Source: Lewinellaceae bacterium (GTDB taxonomy: Bacteria > Bacteroidota > Bacteroidia > Chitinophagales > Saprospiraceae). From it: DNA of 64,000 nt. A program made the position numbers and the translations under genes. Positions within the stretch are counted from its first letter, which is position 1; each line of letters begins with the position of its first letter. The notes beneath the pieces were generated by a model that was not told the DNA's origin, ran no database searches, and saw only the letters and a program-made list of their open reading frames with translations. The stretch spans positions 62,001-126,000 of the forward strand of contig JACJYK010000001.1 in assembly GCA_020636135.1 (NCBI GenBank). The letters are read 5' to 3'. Shown here piece by piece: positions 10,071-18,429 of the stretch.

Positions 10071-10469
10071 TCAGATCCGCATCTCGATCAGCCACTGGTG
10101 ACCAAAAGGATCCACGATCATGGCCTGCCGGTAACCGTAATCGTAATCACGGGCCGGAGACAAGATCCGCGCACCCGCCTGGATTGCTGCCTGGACAACG
10201 ACATCCACGTCTGCAACAAACAGCCCGATGGCAACCGTGGTGCCATCTGCAGTATCCGGATCCAGTTGACCGTTGGCTTTTTTGAGTTCATGCAAATGAA
10301 ATATCCGGCCTTCTATGGCCAACTCTGATACGTGATAGCTGCCATCGTCATTCAGGAACCGGCGCAATTCGGTAGCAGCAAATGCTTTGATGTAAAAATC
10401 AACGGATGTTACACCCGCAGGAATGTAGAGGTGGGGAGCAAAAAACGGAACATGAACCGGATCATCCAT
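10071..10469 (-). CDS. VOC-superfamily (PhnB-like glyoxalase fold) protein
   Basis: A 132-residue single-domain protein with two beta-alpha-beta-beta-beta modules. The first runs from APHLYIPAGVTSVDFYIKAF through GRIFHLHE, the second through FVADVDVVVQAAIQAGAR to DPFGHQWLIE. DPFGHxW near the C-terminus is the typical end of PhnB/YdcJ-like glyoxalase-fold proteins and carries a metal-ligand-type Glu after it. Such proteins are often annotated as glyoxalase or bleomycin resistance, but the real substrate is usually unknown. It lies 23 nt downstream of the carboxylesterase gene on the same strand and may be cotranscribed with it. Confidence 0.8.
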   Translation of the reverse strand: MDDPVHVPFFAPHLYIPAGVTSVDFYIKAFAATELRRFLNDDGSYHVSELAIEGRIFHLHELKKANGQLDPDTADGTTVAIGLFVADVDVVVQAAIQAGARILSPARDYDYGYRQAMIVDPFGHQWLIEMRI

Positions 10470-10492
10470 ATTCCAAATTACAATTTCTTCCC

Positions 10493-12331
10493 TTACCGCG
10501 CCAGATTGAGTTTTCGAACGAATTGTTTTCTGCCATCATTCAGGATCAGGAGATATGTTCCAGGATATAAATAGCTTAAGTCCAGGCTTGAAGACTCCCG
10601 GTAAGTGCCAAGAGAATGGCCCAATAAGTCAAATACCCGTACGGAAAGCATGGGCTCATCCCATTTGATATGGATAAATCCTGCGGAGGGATTGGGATAA
10701 ATTTCAGGTCCGGTCTGTAATTCCGGCTGGATTTCAAGACCCGTTAAACTGCTGGTGCATCCACTGAAGCCGGTTACCTGATCCCACAAATCACATTTAG
10801 GAGTACGCAAGCCACACGAGGTATCATCGGATACAGCCCCGATGTTCAGATAGCAATCGGTACCGGCATCGTAGACGGGCCAGGCAGGTAGGGTGCCCTG
10901 ATTGGGATCCCCGCTATAAGCAAATTGAGTCCAGTAAGTCAGCATGTTGTTCGCGATCGCTTTATCCGCATCGGTGTACCAGGGGCCTAAAGCGAATAAC
11001 GAATTTTCCAGGTTGTTGAATACATAAAAGAGCTCCAGGCCATGAAATGCTCCCCATTCTTTGATGGCAGGAAAATCATTGGTATGGCTGAAAAAATATC
11101 GCCAAACCGGGGCTTGCTGGTTAAGACTTACACATTGGGCGGTTCGTCGTGTGGTGGACGTAAATTGACCATCGGTCAGGATCCCGGCATAGGAATCCTT
11201 CGATTCTGCATTGGTATTACCGGGAGGATACAAAGTCAGTGCGGTATTTCGGTAAGCGGCGGGCACGACATTGTTGATGAGCGCCCGCACCTGTGTGGAG
11301 GTTACCACCGGAGGTACGCCGGGACGCATTTCGTCGGCATTGGATCCAATGATCAGTGGTACCTGATTGAAGGTGCCTGACTCGAATGCTACGTTGGGAA
11401 AGCTGGAGAAAAGATAATGGTCAAGTACCGGCTGCCAGGCTTGCTGAACGACACCACCCTGCACAGGATTGCTTAAGGTGCGGCTCAGTTCATCAGCCGG
11501 CACGGCACGCATAAAGGCGATTTTTTCTTCGTCGCTTCCTTGCGATATGAATTCGTTGACCAGGTCGACACCTTTGGATTGGGCGGCAGGGTAGGCATTG
11601 AGCAGCGGAATGGCGCTTTCGATGATGGCTTTATGGAAGAGACCGGAAGCGGCTGTACAGGTCAGCAGATTGCCTACGTTGACACCTCCTGCACTTTCAC
11701 CGAAGATGGTGACATTGGCCGGGTTGCCCCCGAACTTACTGATGTTGTTTTGCACCCATTGCAAGGCAAAGAGCTGATCCATTACCGCATAGTTGCCGGA
11801 GGTATGGTGCGCATTTTCTGACTCCAGTCCCGGGTGAACCAGATAACCCAGGATGCCCAGCCGGTATTGAATGGTCACGACCACGACTTTTCCCTTGTTA
11901 GCCAGGTTTTTGCCATCGTATAAGGCGATTCCACCAGCCATTTCGCTGCTGCTGCCCTGCTGGTTTCCACCGCCGTGGATGAAGACCATCACCGGGTAAT
12001 TTCCTGTGAGGTCCGGGCTCCAGACATTGAGGTATAGGCAATCTTCATTTCCTTCCAGCGTATAGGTGGTATCGCCCTGTTCGTAATGTTTTTGAGGACA
12101 TATTGGCGGATAATCCGTTGTCAGCAGCGGTGCGGTCCACGATTGGGGAGATTCCGTCGGTCGCCAGCGCAGATCTCCGGTCGGCGGAGCGGCAAAAGGA
12201 ATGCCCCGGAAGGCGTACACCGGACCATCTATTTCACCGGTGATGGGGCCGTATTGCGTCTGTACAGTTTGGGCTTCAGCTCCAATCATCCAGCAAACCC
12301 ATCCCCAAACCAGCAGCATTTTTACAGTCAT
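10493..12331 (-). CDS. Secreted type B carboxylesterase with T9SS sorting domain
   Basis: Alpha/beta hydrolase of the carboxylesterase/lipase type B family, 612 residues. Signal peptide at 1-20 (ends GAEAQT). Family landmarks: RGIPFAAPP after the N-terminus, EDCLYLNVW (96-104), oxyanion-hole HGGGN (119-123) and nucleophile elbow FGESAGG with Ser213; the catalytic His lies in AFHGLELFYVF. The last ~75 residues are a separate beta-rich domain starting EIYPNPSAGFIHI and ending in a basic patch, a type A sorting signal for type IX secretion, so the enzyme should be released or anchored on the cell surface. It hydrolyses carboxylic esters; the natural substrate is not evident. Confidence 0.92.
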   Translation of the reverse strand: MTVKMLLVWGWVCWMIGAEAQTVQTQYGPITGEIDGPVYAFRGIPFAAPPTGDLRWRPTESPQSWTAPLLTTDYPPICPQKHYEQGDTTYTLEGNEDCLYLNVWSPDLTGNYPVMVFIHGGGNQQGSSSEMAGGIALYDGKNLANKGKVVVVTIQYRLGILGYLVHPGLESENAHHTSGNYAVMDQLFALQWVQNNISKFGGNPANVTIFGESAGGVNVGNLLTCTAASGLFHKAIIESAIPLLNAYPAAQSKGVDLVNEFISQGSDEEKIAFMRAVPADELSRTLSNPVQGGVVQQAWQPVLDHYLFSSFPNVAFESGTFNQVPLIIGSNADEMRPGVPPVVTSTQVRALINNVVPAAYRNTALTLYPPGNTNAESKDSYAGILTDGQFTSTTRRTAQCVSLNQQAPVWRYFFSHTNDFPAIKEWGAFHGLELFYVFNNLENSLFALGPWYTDADKAIANNMLTYWTQFAYSGDPNQGTLPAWPVYDAGTDCYLNIGAVSDDTSCGLRTPKCDLWDQVTGFSGCTSSLTGLEIQPELQTGPEIYPNPSAGFIHIKWDEPMLSVRVFDLLGHSLGTYRESSSLDLSYLYPGTYLLILNDGRKQFVRKLNLAR

Positions 12332-12433
12332 GGAACTCTTTTTAAGGCTTAGATGGATGTCTTATTCGATCGTTTAATGCCTTTATTCAAATCCTGCAAA
12401 AACAAGGCCGGTTCGGGGAAACGGGAATGTGTG

Positions 12434-13120
12434 TTATCCGGTGACAATCTTAAAATTGAAATTGGCGTGGCCCATCTTCGAATAGATCCTCACCCAGATC
12501 GGGAGCAATTGCTCCGTACCTCTCGCGGTAGATATGTCTCCCAGGTCGATCATTTCACTTTCCTTCCAGCCAAACGATTTCAGGATGACCTTTACGGTTT
12601 CTTTCGCATCTGCATCATTCCCACTGATGAATACGGTTTGGTCCCCACTTAAAGCACGGGGGTGAACCATAAGATTGGTATTCATGGTATTCAGCGATTT
12701 GACCACTTTGAGCTGAGGAAAGGTGCGCTGAATTTCTTCTCCCAGTGAATCCGTATTGCAGATGGAAAGCGACGGTGGGAAACCCCTGGAAAAGTCCAGA
12801 GGATTTGCAATGTCCAGTAAAATTTTTCCACTTAAGTGGTCCGGACCGATGGTTTGCAGGGCCTGGATGGATCCCATACCGTACATGGCATTGATGAGCA
12901 GGGTTCCGAATGCTGCCGTTTCATCAAGGGTGCCCACTTGAATCCCGGGATGGGCATGCAGCCAGTCCTTAAAAGGTGGACGGCCATAGGAGTCAGGATT
13001 ACTTTTTGCCAGTAATGTGTCAACGTTGCGGGTTCCGGACATGACTTCATGACCCACTTCCGCTACTTTTTCGGCCAGGGTCTGGCCGACGATTCCGGTT
13101 CCAAGAATTCCAATTTTCAT
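12434..13120 (-). CDS. NAD(P)-binding oxidoreductase, F420-dependent NADP reductase-like
   Basis: A 228-residue cytoplasmic protein beginning with a Rossmann dinucleotide-binding motif, KIGILGTGIVGQTLA (residues 2-16), followed by EVMSGTRN and later KILLDIANPLDFSRG, KVVKSLNTMN and VFISGNDADAK, the pattern of the NADPH-dependent F420 reductase/6-phosphogluconate-like family. In bacteria without F420 these act as general NAD(P)H reductases of unknown substrate. It follows the MarR regulator on the same strand, and a perfect 14-bp palindrome at 13188-13201 matches the element in the marR promoter. So it is probably the regulated target of that MarR protein, perhaps in a redox or xenobiotic response (inference). 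Confidence 0.8.
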   Translation of the reverse strand: MKIGILGTGIVGQTLAEKVAEVGHEVMSGTRNVDTLLAKSNPDSYGRPPFKDWLHAHPGIQVGTLDETAAFGTLLINAMYGMGSIQALQTIGPDHLSGKILLDIANPLDFSRGFPPSLSICNTDSLGEEIQRTFPQLKVVKSLNTMNTNLMVHPRALSGDQTVFISGNDADAKETVKVILKSFGWKESEMIDLGDISTARGTEQLLPIWVRIYSKMGHANFNFKIVTG

Positions 13121-13187
13121 GTTATTATCATTTTTGTGGTGATGCTTACTCGTGTTTTATGTCGTCTTTCGGCTAATTCGACAATAA

Positions 13188-13201
13188 TGTATGTACATAC
13201 A
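13188..13201. promoter_or_regulatory. Putative MarR operator upstream of the oxidoreductase
   Basis: The perfect 14-bp palindrome TGTATGTACATACA sits about 70 bp upstream of the oxidoreductase start. On the reverse strand it lies in ATTTGTATGTACATACA, almost identical to the element in the marR promoter at 13664-13681. Two matching palindromes before two adjacent genes, one a MarR regulator, is the usual layout of autoregulation plus one target. Confidence 0.7.
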
Positions 13202-13219
13202 AATAATTTAATCAAAAAA

Positions 13220-13645
13220 TTATTCCAGCTTTTTGCTTGCCTCATGGATGGAAGCGGTCAGGGATATTCCTTCTTCCTCACCCAATAAGGCTGAATAGTT
13301 TTTATACAGCTGTTGCCATGCTTGCAGGATCTTTGGCTGGAGCTCCAGACTTTGCGAGGTGGGGTACACTTCGGTGGACCGGCCGGAGGATTGACGTAGC
13401 AACATACCGCGTACTTCCATTTTTTCAATAAGCCTGGTGACCGTAGATGGTGTTAGCTGCATTTTCTGGCTGATCTCTTTGGGTTGAATGCCGGGTTTAT
13501 TGTTGACCGTCATCAGTAGAAAGGCATAGGAAGAACTCAATCCCGTGGTCGCAAAAGCTTCATCCGCCATGCGCGTCATGATGCGGGCCAGGGCGTTGCT
13601 CGCATAGTACAAACATTGGCAATAAGGTGAATCTTCTCGCTCCAT
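13220..13645 (-). CDS. MarR-family transcriptional regulator
   Basis: A 141-residue winged-helix regulator. After an N-terminal dimerisation helix (FYASN-like stretch in CLYYASNALARIMTRMADEAF), the DNA-binding part shows GIQPKEISQKMQLTPSTVTR (helix-turn-helix), LIEKMEVRGMLLRQ, then the wing RSSGRSTEVYPT, and a C-terminal dimer helix. MarR proteins are dimeric repressors that release DNA on binding phenolic or other ligands, or on cysteine oxidation; cysteines occur only near the N-terminus here, so redox sensing is possible but unsupported. Its promoter contains the same palindrome found upstream of the oxidoreductase, pointing to autoregulation and control of that gene. Confidence 0.9.
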   Translation of the reverse strand: MEREDSPYCQCLYYASNALARIMTRMADEAFATTGLSSSYAFLLMTVNNKPGIQPKEISQKMQLTPSTVTRLIEKMEVRGMLLRQSSGRSTEVYPTSQSLELQPKILQAWQQLYKNYSALLGEEEGISLTASIHEASKKLE

Positions 13646-13663
13646 CCTTCAAAGATAAATAAT

Positions 13664-13685
13664 TTTGTTTGTACATACAAATATA
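13664..13685 (-). promoter_or_regulatory. marR promoter -7 element and overlapping operator
   Basis: On the reverse strand 13678-13685 reads TATATTTG, an exact match to the Bacteroidota -7 consensus TAnnTTTG. It overlaps an 18-bp inverted repeat (13664-13681, one mismatched pair) centred on GTAC, sharing TTTGTATGTACA with the site at 13188-13201. A repressor bound here would cover the -7 element and start site, about 20-35 nt before the marR start codon. Confidence 0.7.
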
Positions 13686-13776
13686 TTTTCAATATTTCAA
13701 TTCTTACCTGGATGGTAGTTTGTCAGGTAGTCTATCATTTATTACAAAAAGGGAATCTTGACGGATATTAATCCAT

Positions 13777-14151
13777 TTAATACCTCCATTTGGCATCCTC
13801 ATCCAAAACCTGCCGGTACCGGTAATAGGCTATTTTGAGAATAAGGTCCCGGGGCAGTGGCTGATCGTAAGGGAATTGGATGGTGTCCTGGCCCAGGGTG
13901 TAATCCTGCAGTTCTTCCCGAAAGGGTTCCAGGCATGGCCCGGTGGGCATAAAATTCAGGTGTTTTTTATAAGCTGCATAAGAGAATAATATCCGCTTCT
14001 CGATCATGACCGGTACTCCCCACTTTAGTTGCTCTTCTGCTAAGGGAGCCACCTCATGTAAGATTGCCCTGATTTCCCGTAATTTTGCATGTGCCTGGTC
14101 GGGAGCGGCTAATATGTATTCTTCGACCGTTTTCGGTTTTGGTTTATTCAT
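13777..14151 (-). CDS. DUF1801-family (YdhG-like) protein
   Basis: A small cytoplasmic protein of about 124 residues from the ATG at 14151 (MNKPKPKTVEEY); an upstream ATG at 14169 adds six residues and is less family-like. Typical landmarks of DUF1801/YdhG proteins are TVEEYI near the start, IRAILHEVAPLAEEQLKWGVP, and YKKHLNFMPTG, with the tail LILKIAYYRYRQ. The family (fold of the iron-chaperone frataxin-like YdhG group) has no firmly known function. It stands alone, 37 nt beyond the end of the large propeller gene on the same strand. Confidence 0.8.
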   Translation of the reverse strand: MNKPKPKTVEEYILAAPDQAHAKLREIRAILHEVAPLAEEQLKWGVPVMIEKRILFSYAAYKKHLNFMPTGPCLEPFREELQDYTLGQDTIQFPYDQPLPRDLILKIAYYRYRQVLDEDAKWRY

Positions 14152-14214
14152 TGCAGGAGTTGAGCACAACCTGATTGGTCAGTTGAATGTAGTAAAATTA
14201 CAGGTATGTCTTCG

Positions 14215-16794
14215 TTATTTGGATGAAGCAGCCTTTATAATTTTATAAGTGTTTTGCCGGTCATTAATTTCATCAGTAATCTTAATCAGGTAGGTCCCCG
14301 GAAGCCATTTGCTGGTGAGGATAGGTGATTGAGTTATTTGACCATTAGCTAATACTTGGCCCTGAATGTCATAAATCGTATAGGTGAATGCCGAGACATC
14401 CTTAATACCGCTAATGTTCAGATAGTCTGTCACTGGATTTGGATAAATACGGAGTCCTTCGATCTCATCTCGTGTCACCGACGCCGATCCTGCATCATAA
14501 TTGGTCAGGTACAAACCCTGGCCCCAGGTCGCAGCAACCAGGCGTTGCCCGATGGCGCTGTATGTCAGCATGTTGACCCGCATTTTACCTAATCCGCTCT
14601 GGTAGGTTTCCCATTTTGTACCTGCTCCATTAAGGGTAGTGGAATGCAGTACTCCCAGTTCAGTAGCCAGAATCAGTTCGTCCCGGTTCAGCGGATTGAT
14701 GATGCCCCAGCGTACCGGCATGTCCGGCAGGTCGCCGTCGACATTGGTCCAATGCAAACCGCCGTCTTCGGAGATCCACACATTGGGACTGCCGTAATTG
14801 GCAAAGGTGAGGAGCAGGTAATTGGGGTCATTGGCATCAATAAAGATATTGCGGGCTGCCAGATCTTTATCCCAGCCCGGATCAGATAATTCAGTGACGA
14901 CCGGGTTATGGGTATTGGCCTGGTCAATGCGGAAAATGCCGGCATGCCCCTGGCTTTGATTGGGCCGGACAGCCACCCATAGCCGGTTGGATACCTGGGG
15001 GTCAGGCGTTAATGCACTGATTTTTGCCCCTTGAAACTGGGATACAGTGACCGAGTCAAAGGCGTCTCTTGTTTTGAGGTCTTTAATGATAAAGTATTTG
15101 TTGGACCCCAGAGCGCCGTAAAATAAATTGGCATTATCATCCAGGGTGTAGGGATGGATAAAATCACCTCTTCCCGGCAGATCAAAGGACGTATAGGTTT
15201 TTGATCCATCGGTGGTAATGGCGATGTCAATGCCGGTAGCCGAGAGCGAAAATATCCCACTATTCTGCTGACTGACCTGGGTAATCCCACCGTCTCCAGC
15301 TCCGAGAAAATAATTGGCAGCCGTATACAGATCTTCTCCCACGATGGCCCAGTTGCCATTGTCCTGCGCACCGCCCAGATAAAGGTCTGTGTCAAAAAAC
15401 AGGGCACAACTGTAAAATTGGGTGGTGTTGTATCGGGTATTCATTTCCTGGAAGGTAGGGAACTCATTTTGCAGATCCCTGGAATAATAGATGCCTCCGT
15501 CGTTGGAGAAGAGAGCCTCCTGATTGCCACCCGGGAAGAATAGGATTTCGTGCTGGTCGGTGTGGACCACGCGATCGCCGACGTAAAAGGGAGGATAAGG
15601 GTATTCGCTCGAAAGATGGGTCCAGGTATTGCCACCATCATCGGTCCGGACCAGGTCAATACCCCCTATGTACATGGTATTGGGATCCTTCGGGTCCACT
15701 TGTGCGATGAGGGCAAACCATGCGGCAGAAGCGGTGAACGGCGAGGTCACCAATGCAGTCAGTGAAGGAATTGTCATGGATTGCCACGATTGTCCTCCAT
15801 TTTCACTACGCCACATGTCGTTCACCTGCAGGTCGGAACCTGCGCACAGGGCATAAATGCGATTCTTATCGCTTGGGGCTATTGCCATTTCGATACGCCA
15901 ATAATTGCCTGGTGGGGTTATATCGGTCCAGGCGTCCTTATCCCCGGTATTTTGCTGATTTATAGTGAAGTCGGATTTGAATATCCTGCCCGGCCCATAA
16001 AGGTTAAGGCTGGCATAAACACTGCCGTCGGGGCCAATTTCCAGGTCACCCCCCGCATTGGTATTTCCATTGCCCATAAATTCCCCGAGTACAGGTGTCC
16101 AGTGGTCGCCCCGGTCAGAGCTCCTCTGGATGCCATTAAAACGGGTTGAGACATACAGGTTTCCATTTTGATCAACATCGATGTCCAGTACGTGCCAGAA
16201 TGCGGGTTCAGTGCCATCATCCAGTTGCAACCAGTTCCGGCCGCCATCGGTGGACCGCCATACGCCTGCACCCCGGATGTCATTGGCACTTCCCCAGCCT
16301 TCACCGGTCCCGACATAGATCAGATTGGGATTGTTGGGATCCTGGACAATGGCTGATATGGATAGGTTTTCATCGATTCCCGAGGCCGTCTCCCAGGAAT
16401 TGGATGGTGATTTAAATGCGCGGTTCTTATAAAGGCCGCCGGAAGTGCTACCGGCAAAGATGGTGTTTCCGGTCGGATCGTTGGCGTCGATCAGCAGGGC
16501 ACGGGTACGGCCACCTACGTTAGCCGGTCCTAAAGGTTTCCAAAAGCTGGATCGGGTGGATAGTTGATTTCTTTCCCGCAGAGTCAGGATTTGTTGAGCT
16601 ACCGCAAGGCGTTGCACCGGGATATCTCCGGTCGCTGGATCATGGGTCAGTTCCCATTCGTACTGGGCATATCCGTTCATTCCGGCGATTTCATCCAAAT
16701 CGGGATTAAAAGGGGCAGAAGATATGGGTGAATGTTCCGTACAATTGTATAGAGAGGTAAGGAAAAAAAAGAGCAGGAGAATATTCTTTACCAT
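14215..16794 (-). CDS. Secreted sortilin-like beta-propeller protein with T9SS sorting domain
   Basis: An 859-residue exported protein. Residues 1-18 are a signal ending SLYNC, so it may be a lipoprotein (Cys18). The body holds many BNR/Asp-box-like blades, for example WRSTDGGRNW, QRSSDRGDHW, WRSENGGQSW, VRTDDGGNTW and WISEDGGLHW, as in sortilin/VPS10-like and xyloglucanase-type propellers. The C-terminal ~80 residues carry GLRIYPNPVTDYLNI and end with a basic stretch, a type A type IX secretion signal. Having both a lipobox-like Cys and a sorting domain is unusual. Such proteins are annotated as glycosyl hydrolases of uncertain activity; without identified catalytic residues, a binding or adhesion role is equally possible. 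Confidence 0.85.
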   Translation of the reverse strand: MVKNILLLFFFLTSLYNCTEHSPISSAPFNPDLDEIAGMNGYAQYEWELTHDPATGDIPVQRLAVAQQILTLRERNQLSTRSSFWKPLGPANVGGRTRALLIDANDPTGNTIFAGSTSGGLYKNRAFKSPSNSWETASGIDENLSISAIVQDPNNPNLIYVGTGEGWGSANDIRGAGVWRSTDGGRNWLQLDDGTEPAFWHVLDIDVDQNGNLYVSTRFNGIQRSSDRGDHWTPVLGEFMGNGNTNAGGDLEIGPDGSVYASLNLYGPGRIFKSDFTINQQNTGDKDAWTDITPPGNYWRIEMAIAPSDKNRIYALCAGSDLQVNDMWRSENGGQSWQSMTIPSLTALVTSPFTASAAWFALIAQVDPKDPNTMYIGGIDLVRTDDGGNTWTHLSSEYPYPPFYVGDRVVHTDQHEILFFPGGNQEALFSNDGGIYYSRDLQNEFPTFQEMNTRYNTTQFYSCALFFDTDLYLGGAQDNGNWAIVGEDLYTAANYFLGAGDGGITQVSQQNSGIFSLSATGIDIAITTDGSKTYTSFDLPGRGDFIHPYTLDDNANLFYGALGSNKYFIIKDLKTRDAFDSVTVSQFQGAKISALTPDPQVSNRLWVAVRPNQSQGHAGIFRIDQANTHNPVVTELSDPGWDKDLAARNIFIDANDPNYLLLTFANYGSPNVWISEDGGLHWTNVDGDLPDMPVRWGIINPLNRDELILATELGVLHSTTLNGAGTKWETYQSGLGKMRVNMLTYSAIGQRLVAATWGQGLYLTNYDAGSASVTRDEIEGLRIYPNPVTDYLNISGIKDVSAFTYTIYDIQGQVLANGQITQSPILTSKWLPGTYLIKITDEINDRQNTYKIIKAASSK

Positions 16795-16902
16795 GATCCG
16801 ATCTTTTGGTGTGCAATGTAAAAGATAGAAAAATGTGATTAATGCGGAACTATACCCAGGTATAGTTTGACGATTTTCAGATCGAGCGAATTTATATGGA
16901 AC

Positions 16903-17072
16903 ACGATGAGCAGACCATCTTTGACCCCATATTATAGAAGGGTGCTGTACCTACGGCACAGGTTGATTTATTGCTAATAATTGCTACCGGGGTAGAGTCC
17001 CTAACGGGACTGAAAGCGGATTCTAATACCGCGCCTCTTCGGATCCAATTGGAATCTCTCCCCGGTCCCATC
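16903..17072 (+). pseudogene. Remnant of a second REP-associated transposase (3' end) and its downstream flank
   Basis: Just before the first repeat array, 16888-16935 still encodes a transposase tail: in frame it reads RIYMEHDEQTIFDPIL then stop, matching the IFDPIL end of the complete transposase at 17968. From the stop codon on, about 130 nt (16935-17070) is nearly identical to the flank after the intact gene (18430-18560), including CTGTACCTACGGCAC and GTCCCTAACGGGAC. The rest of this copy is gone. The tail differs from the intact one in its upstream residues, so it came from a related but diverged copy. Confidence 0.75.
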
Positions 17073-17940
17073 GGGACCCCATCCCGGTTGAACCAAATGG
17101 CATGCATCCCCACCGTGCCGTAGGTACGGAATATAAATATCGGGATTCCATGTCACCCCTCCGATCCCATCGGGACCCCATCCCGGTAGCGAAGAATTCA
17201 ACGGCATTCCCACCGTGCCGTAGGTACGGAATATAAATATCGGGATTCCATGTCACCCCTCCGATCCCATCGGGACCCCATCCCGGTAGATCCAAATGAT
17301 ATGCATTCCCGCCGTACCATAGGTACGGAATATAAATATCCGGGTTCCATGTCACCCTTCGGTCCCCTTGGGATCCCATCCCGGTAGCGAAGAATTCAAC
17401 GGCATTCCCACCGTGCCATAGGTACGGAATATAAATATCGGGATTCCATTTCACCCCCGGTCCCATCGGGACCCCATCCCGGTAGCCAAGAATTCAATGG
17501 CATTGAACCCGTGCCGTAGGTACGGAATATAAATAACCGGATTTCATTTCACCCCTCGGTCCCCTTGGGACCTGATCCCGGTAGAACCAAATGGTATGCA
17601 TTCCCACCGTGCCATAGGTACGGAATATAAATATCCGGGTTCCATGTCACCCCCGGTCCCATCGAGACCCCATCCCGGTAGCCAAGAATTCAATGGCATT
17701 GAACCCGTGCCGTAGGTACGGAATATAAATAACCGGATTCCATGTCACCCCTCGGTCCCATCGGGACCCCATCCCGGTTGAACCAAATGGCATGCATCCC
17801 ACCGTGCCTTAGGTACGGAATATAAATATCATGATTCCATTTCACCCCTCCGGTTCCCTCGGGACCTGATCCCGGTAGAACTAAATGATATGCATTCCCA
17901 CCGTGCCGCAGGTACAGAATATAGTTAACAGAATAATTTG
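17073..17940 (+). repeat. REP-like array 1: nine ~99-nt units with two hairpins each
   Basis: Nine imperfect tandem units whose hairpin 1 begins at 17113, 17213, 17312, 17411, 17509, 17607, 17705, 17802 and 17901 (spacing 97-100 nt). Hairpin 1 is CCGTGCCGTAGGTACGG (7-bp stem, GTA loop, loop bases vary). It is followed by GAATATAAATATC, a TTCCATGTCACCCC segment, then hairpin 2, GGTCCCATCGGGACC, and CATCCCGGTAG. Arms change together in several units (for example GGTCCCCTTGGGACC), which suggests selection for the structure. Because 99 is a multiple of three, the array gives long spurious frames on the minus strand; it does not look like a gene. Confidence 0.85.
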
Positions 17941-17967
17941 TATTTTAGAAATCAATAATTATCCATT

Positions 17968-18429
17968 ATGGCAAATACCTACACCCAAATTCACATTCAA
18001 ACCGTCTTTGCGGTAAAAAATCGGGCAAGTTTAATCAGGGCCGCATGGCAAGAAGAATTGTATAAATACATGACCGGCATCATCCAAAATCGGGGACATA
18101 AACTCCTTGCAATTAATGGAATGCCAGATCATATCCATATATTTTTTGGGATGCGACCAGTCGAATCATTATCCGACCTGATGAAATGGGTTAAGAGCAG
18201 CTCTTCCGAATGGATAAATAATAATGGCTTTGTAAATGGGAAATTTGCCTGGCAGGCTGGTTTTGGTGCATTTTCATATTCAAAATCACATGTTCAGGAT
18301 GTTATCAAATACATTCGAAATCAAAAGGAACATCATGATTGTAAAACATTTTTGGACGAATACGTTGAGCTCCTCCAATCATTTGATATCGAATACGAAG
18401 ACCGGTTCATCTTTGACCCTATATTATAG
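17968..18429 (+). mobile_element. REP-associated tyrosine transposase (IS200/IS605-like HUH, Y1)
   Basis: A 153-residue single-domain HUH nuclease. The metal-binding HUH motif is HIHIF in NGMPDHIHIFFGM (residues ~50-62) and the catalytic tyrosine candidate lies in AFSYSKSHVQDVIKYI, followed by NQKEHH. Length and motifs match the TnpA/RAYT family, which cuts and rejoins single-stranded DNA at hairpins. No TnpB/IscB or other cargo gene is present. Both sides are filled with the ~99-nt double-hairpin repeats, so it is embedded in its likely substrate, as RAYTs are in REP arrays of Gammaproteobacteria. The frame is intact, so it may still be active. Start ATG 17968 is preceded by an AT-rich leader. 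Confidence 0.9.
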
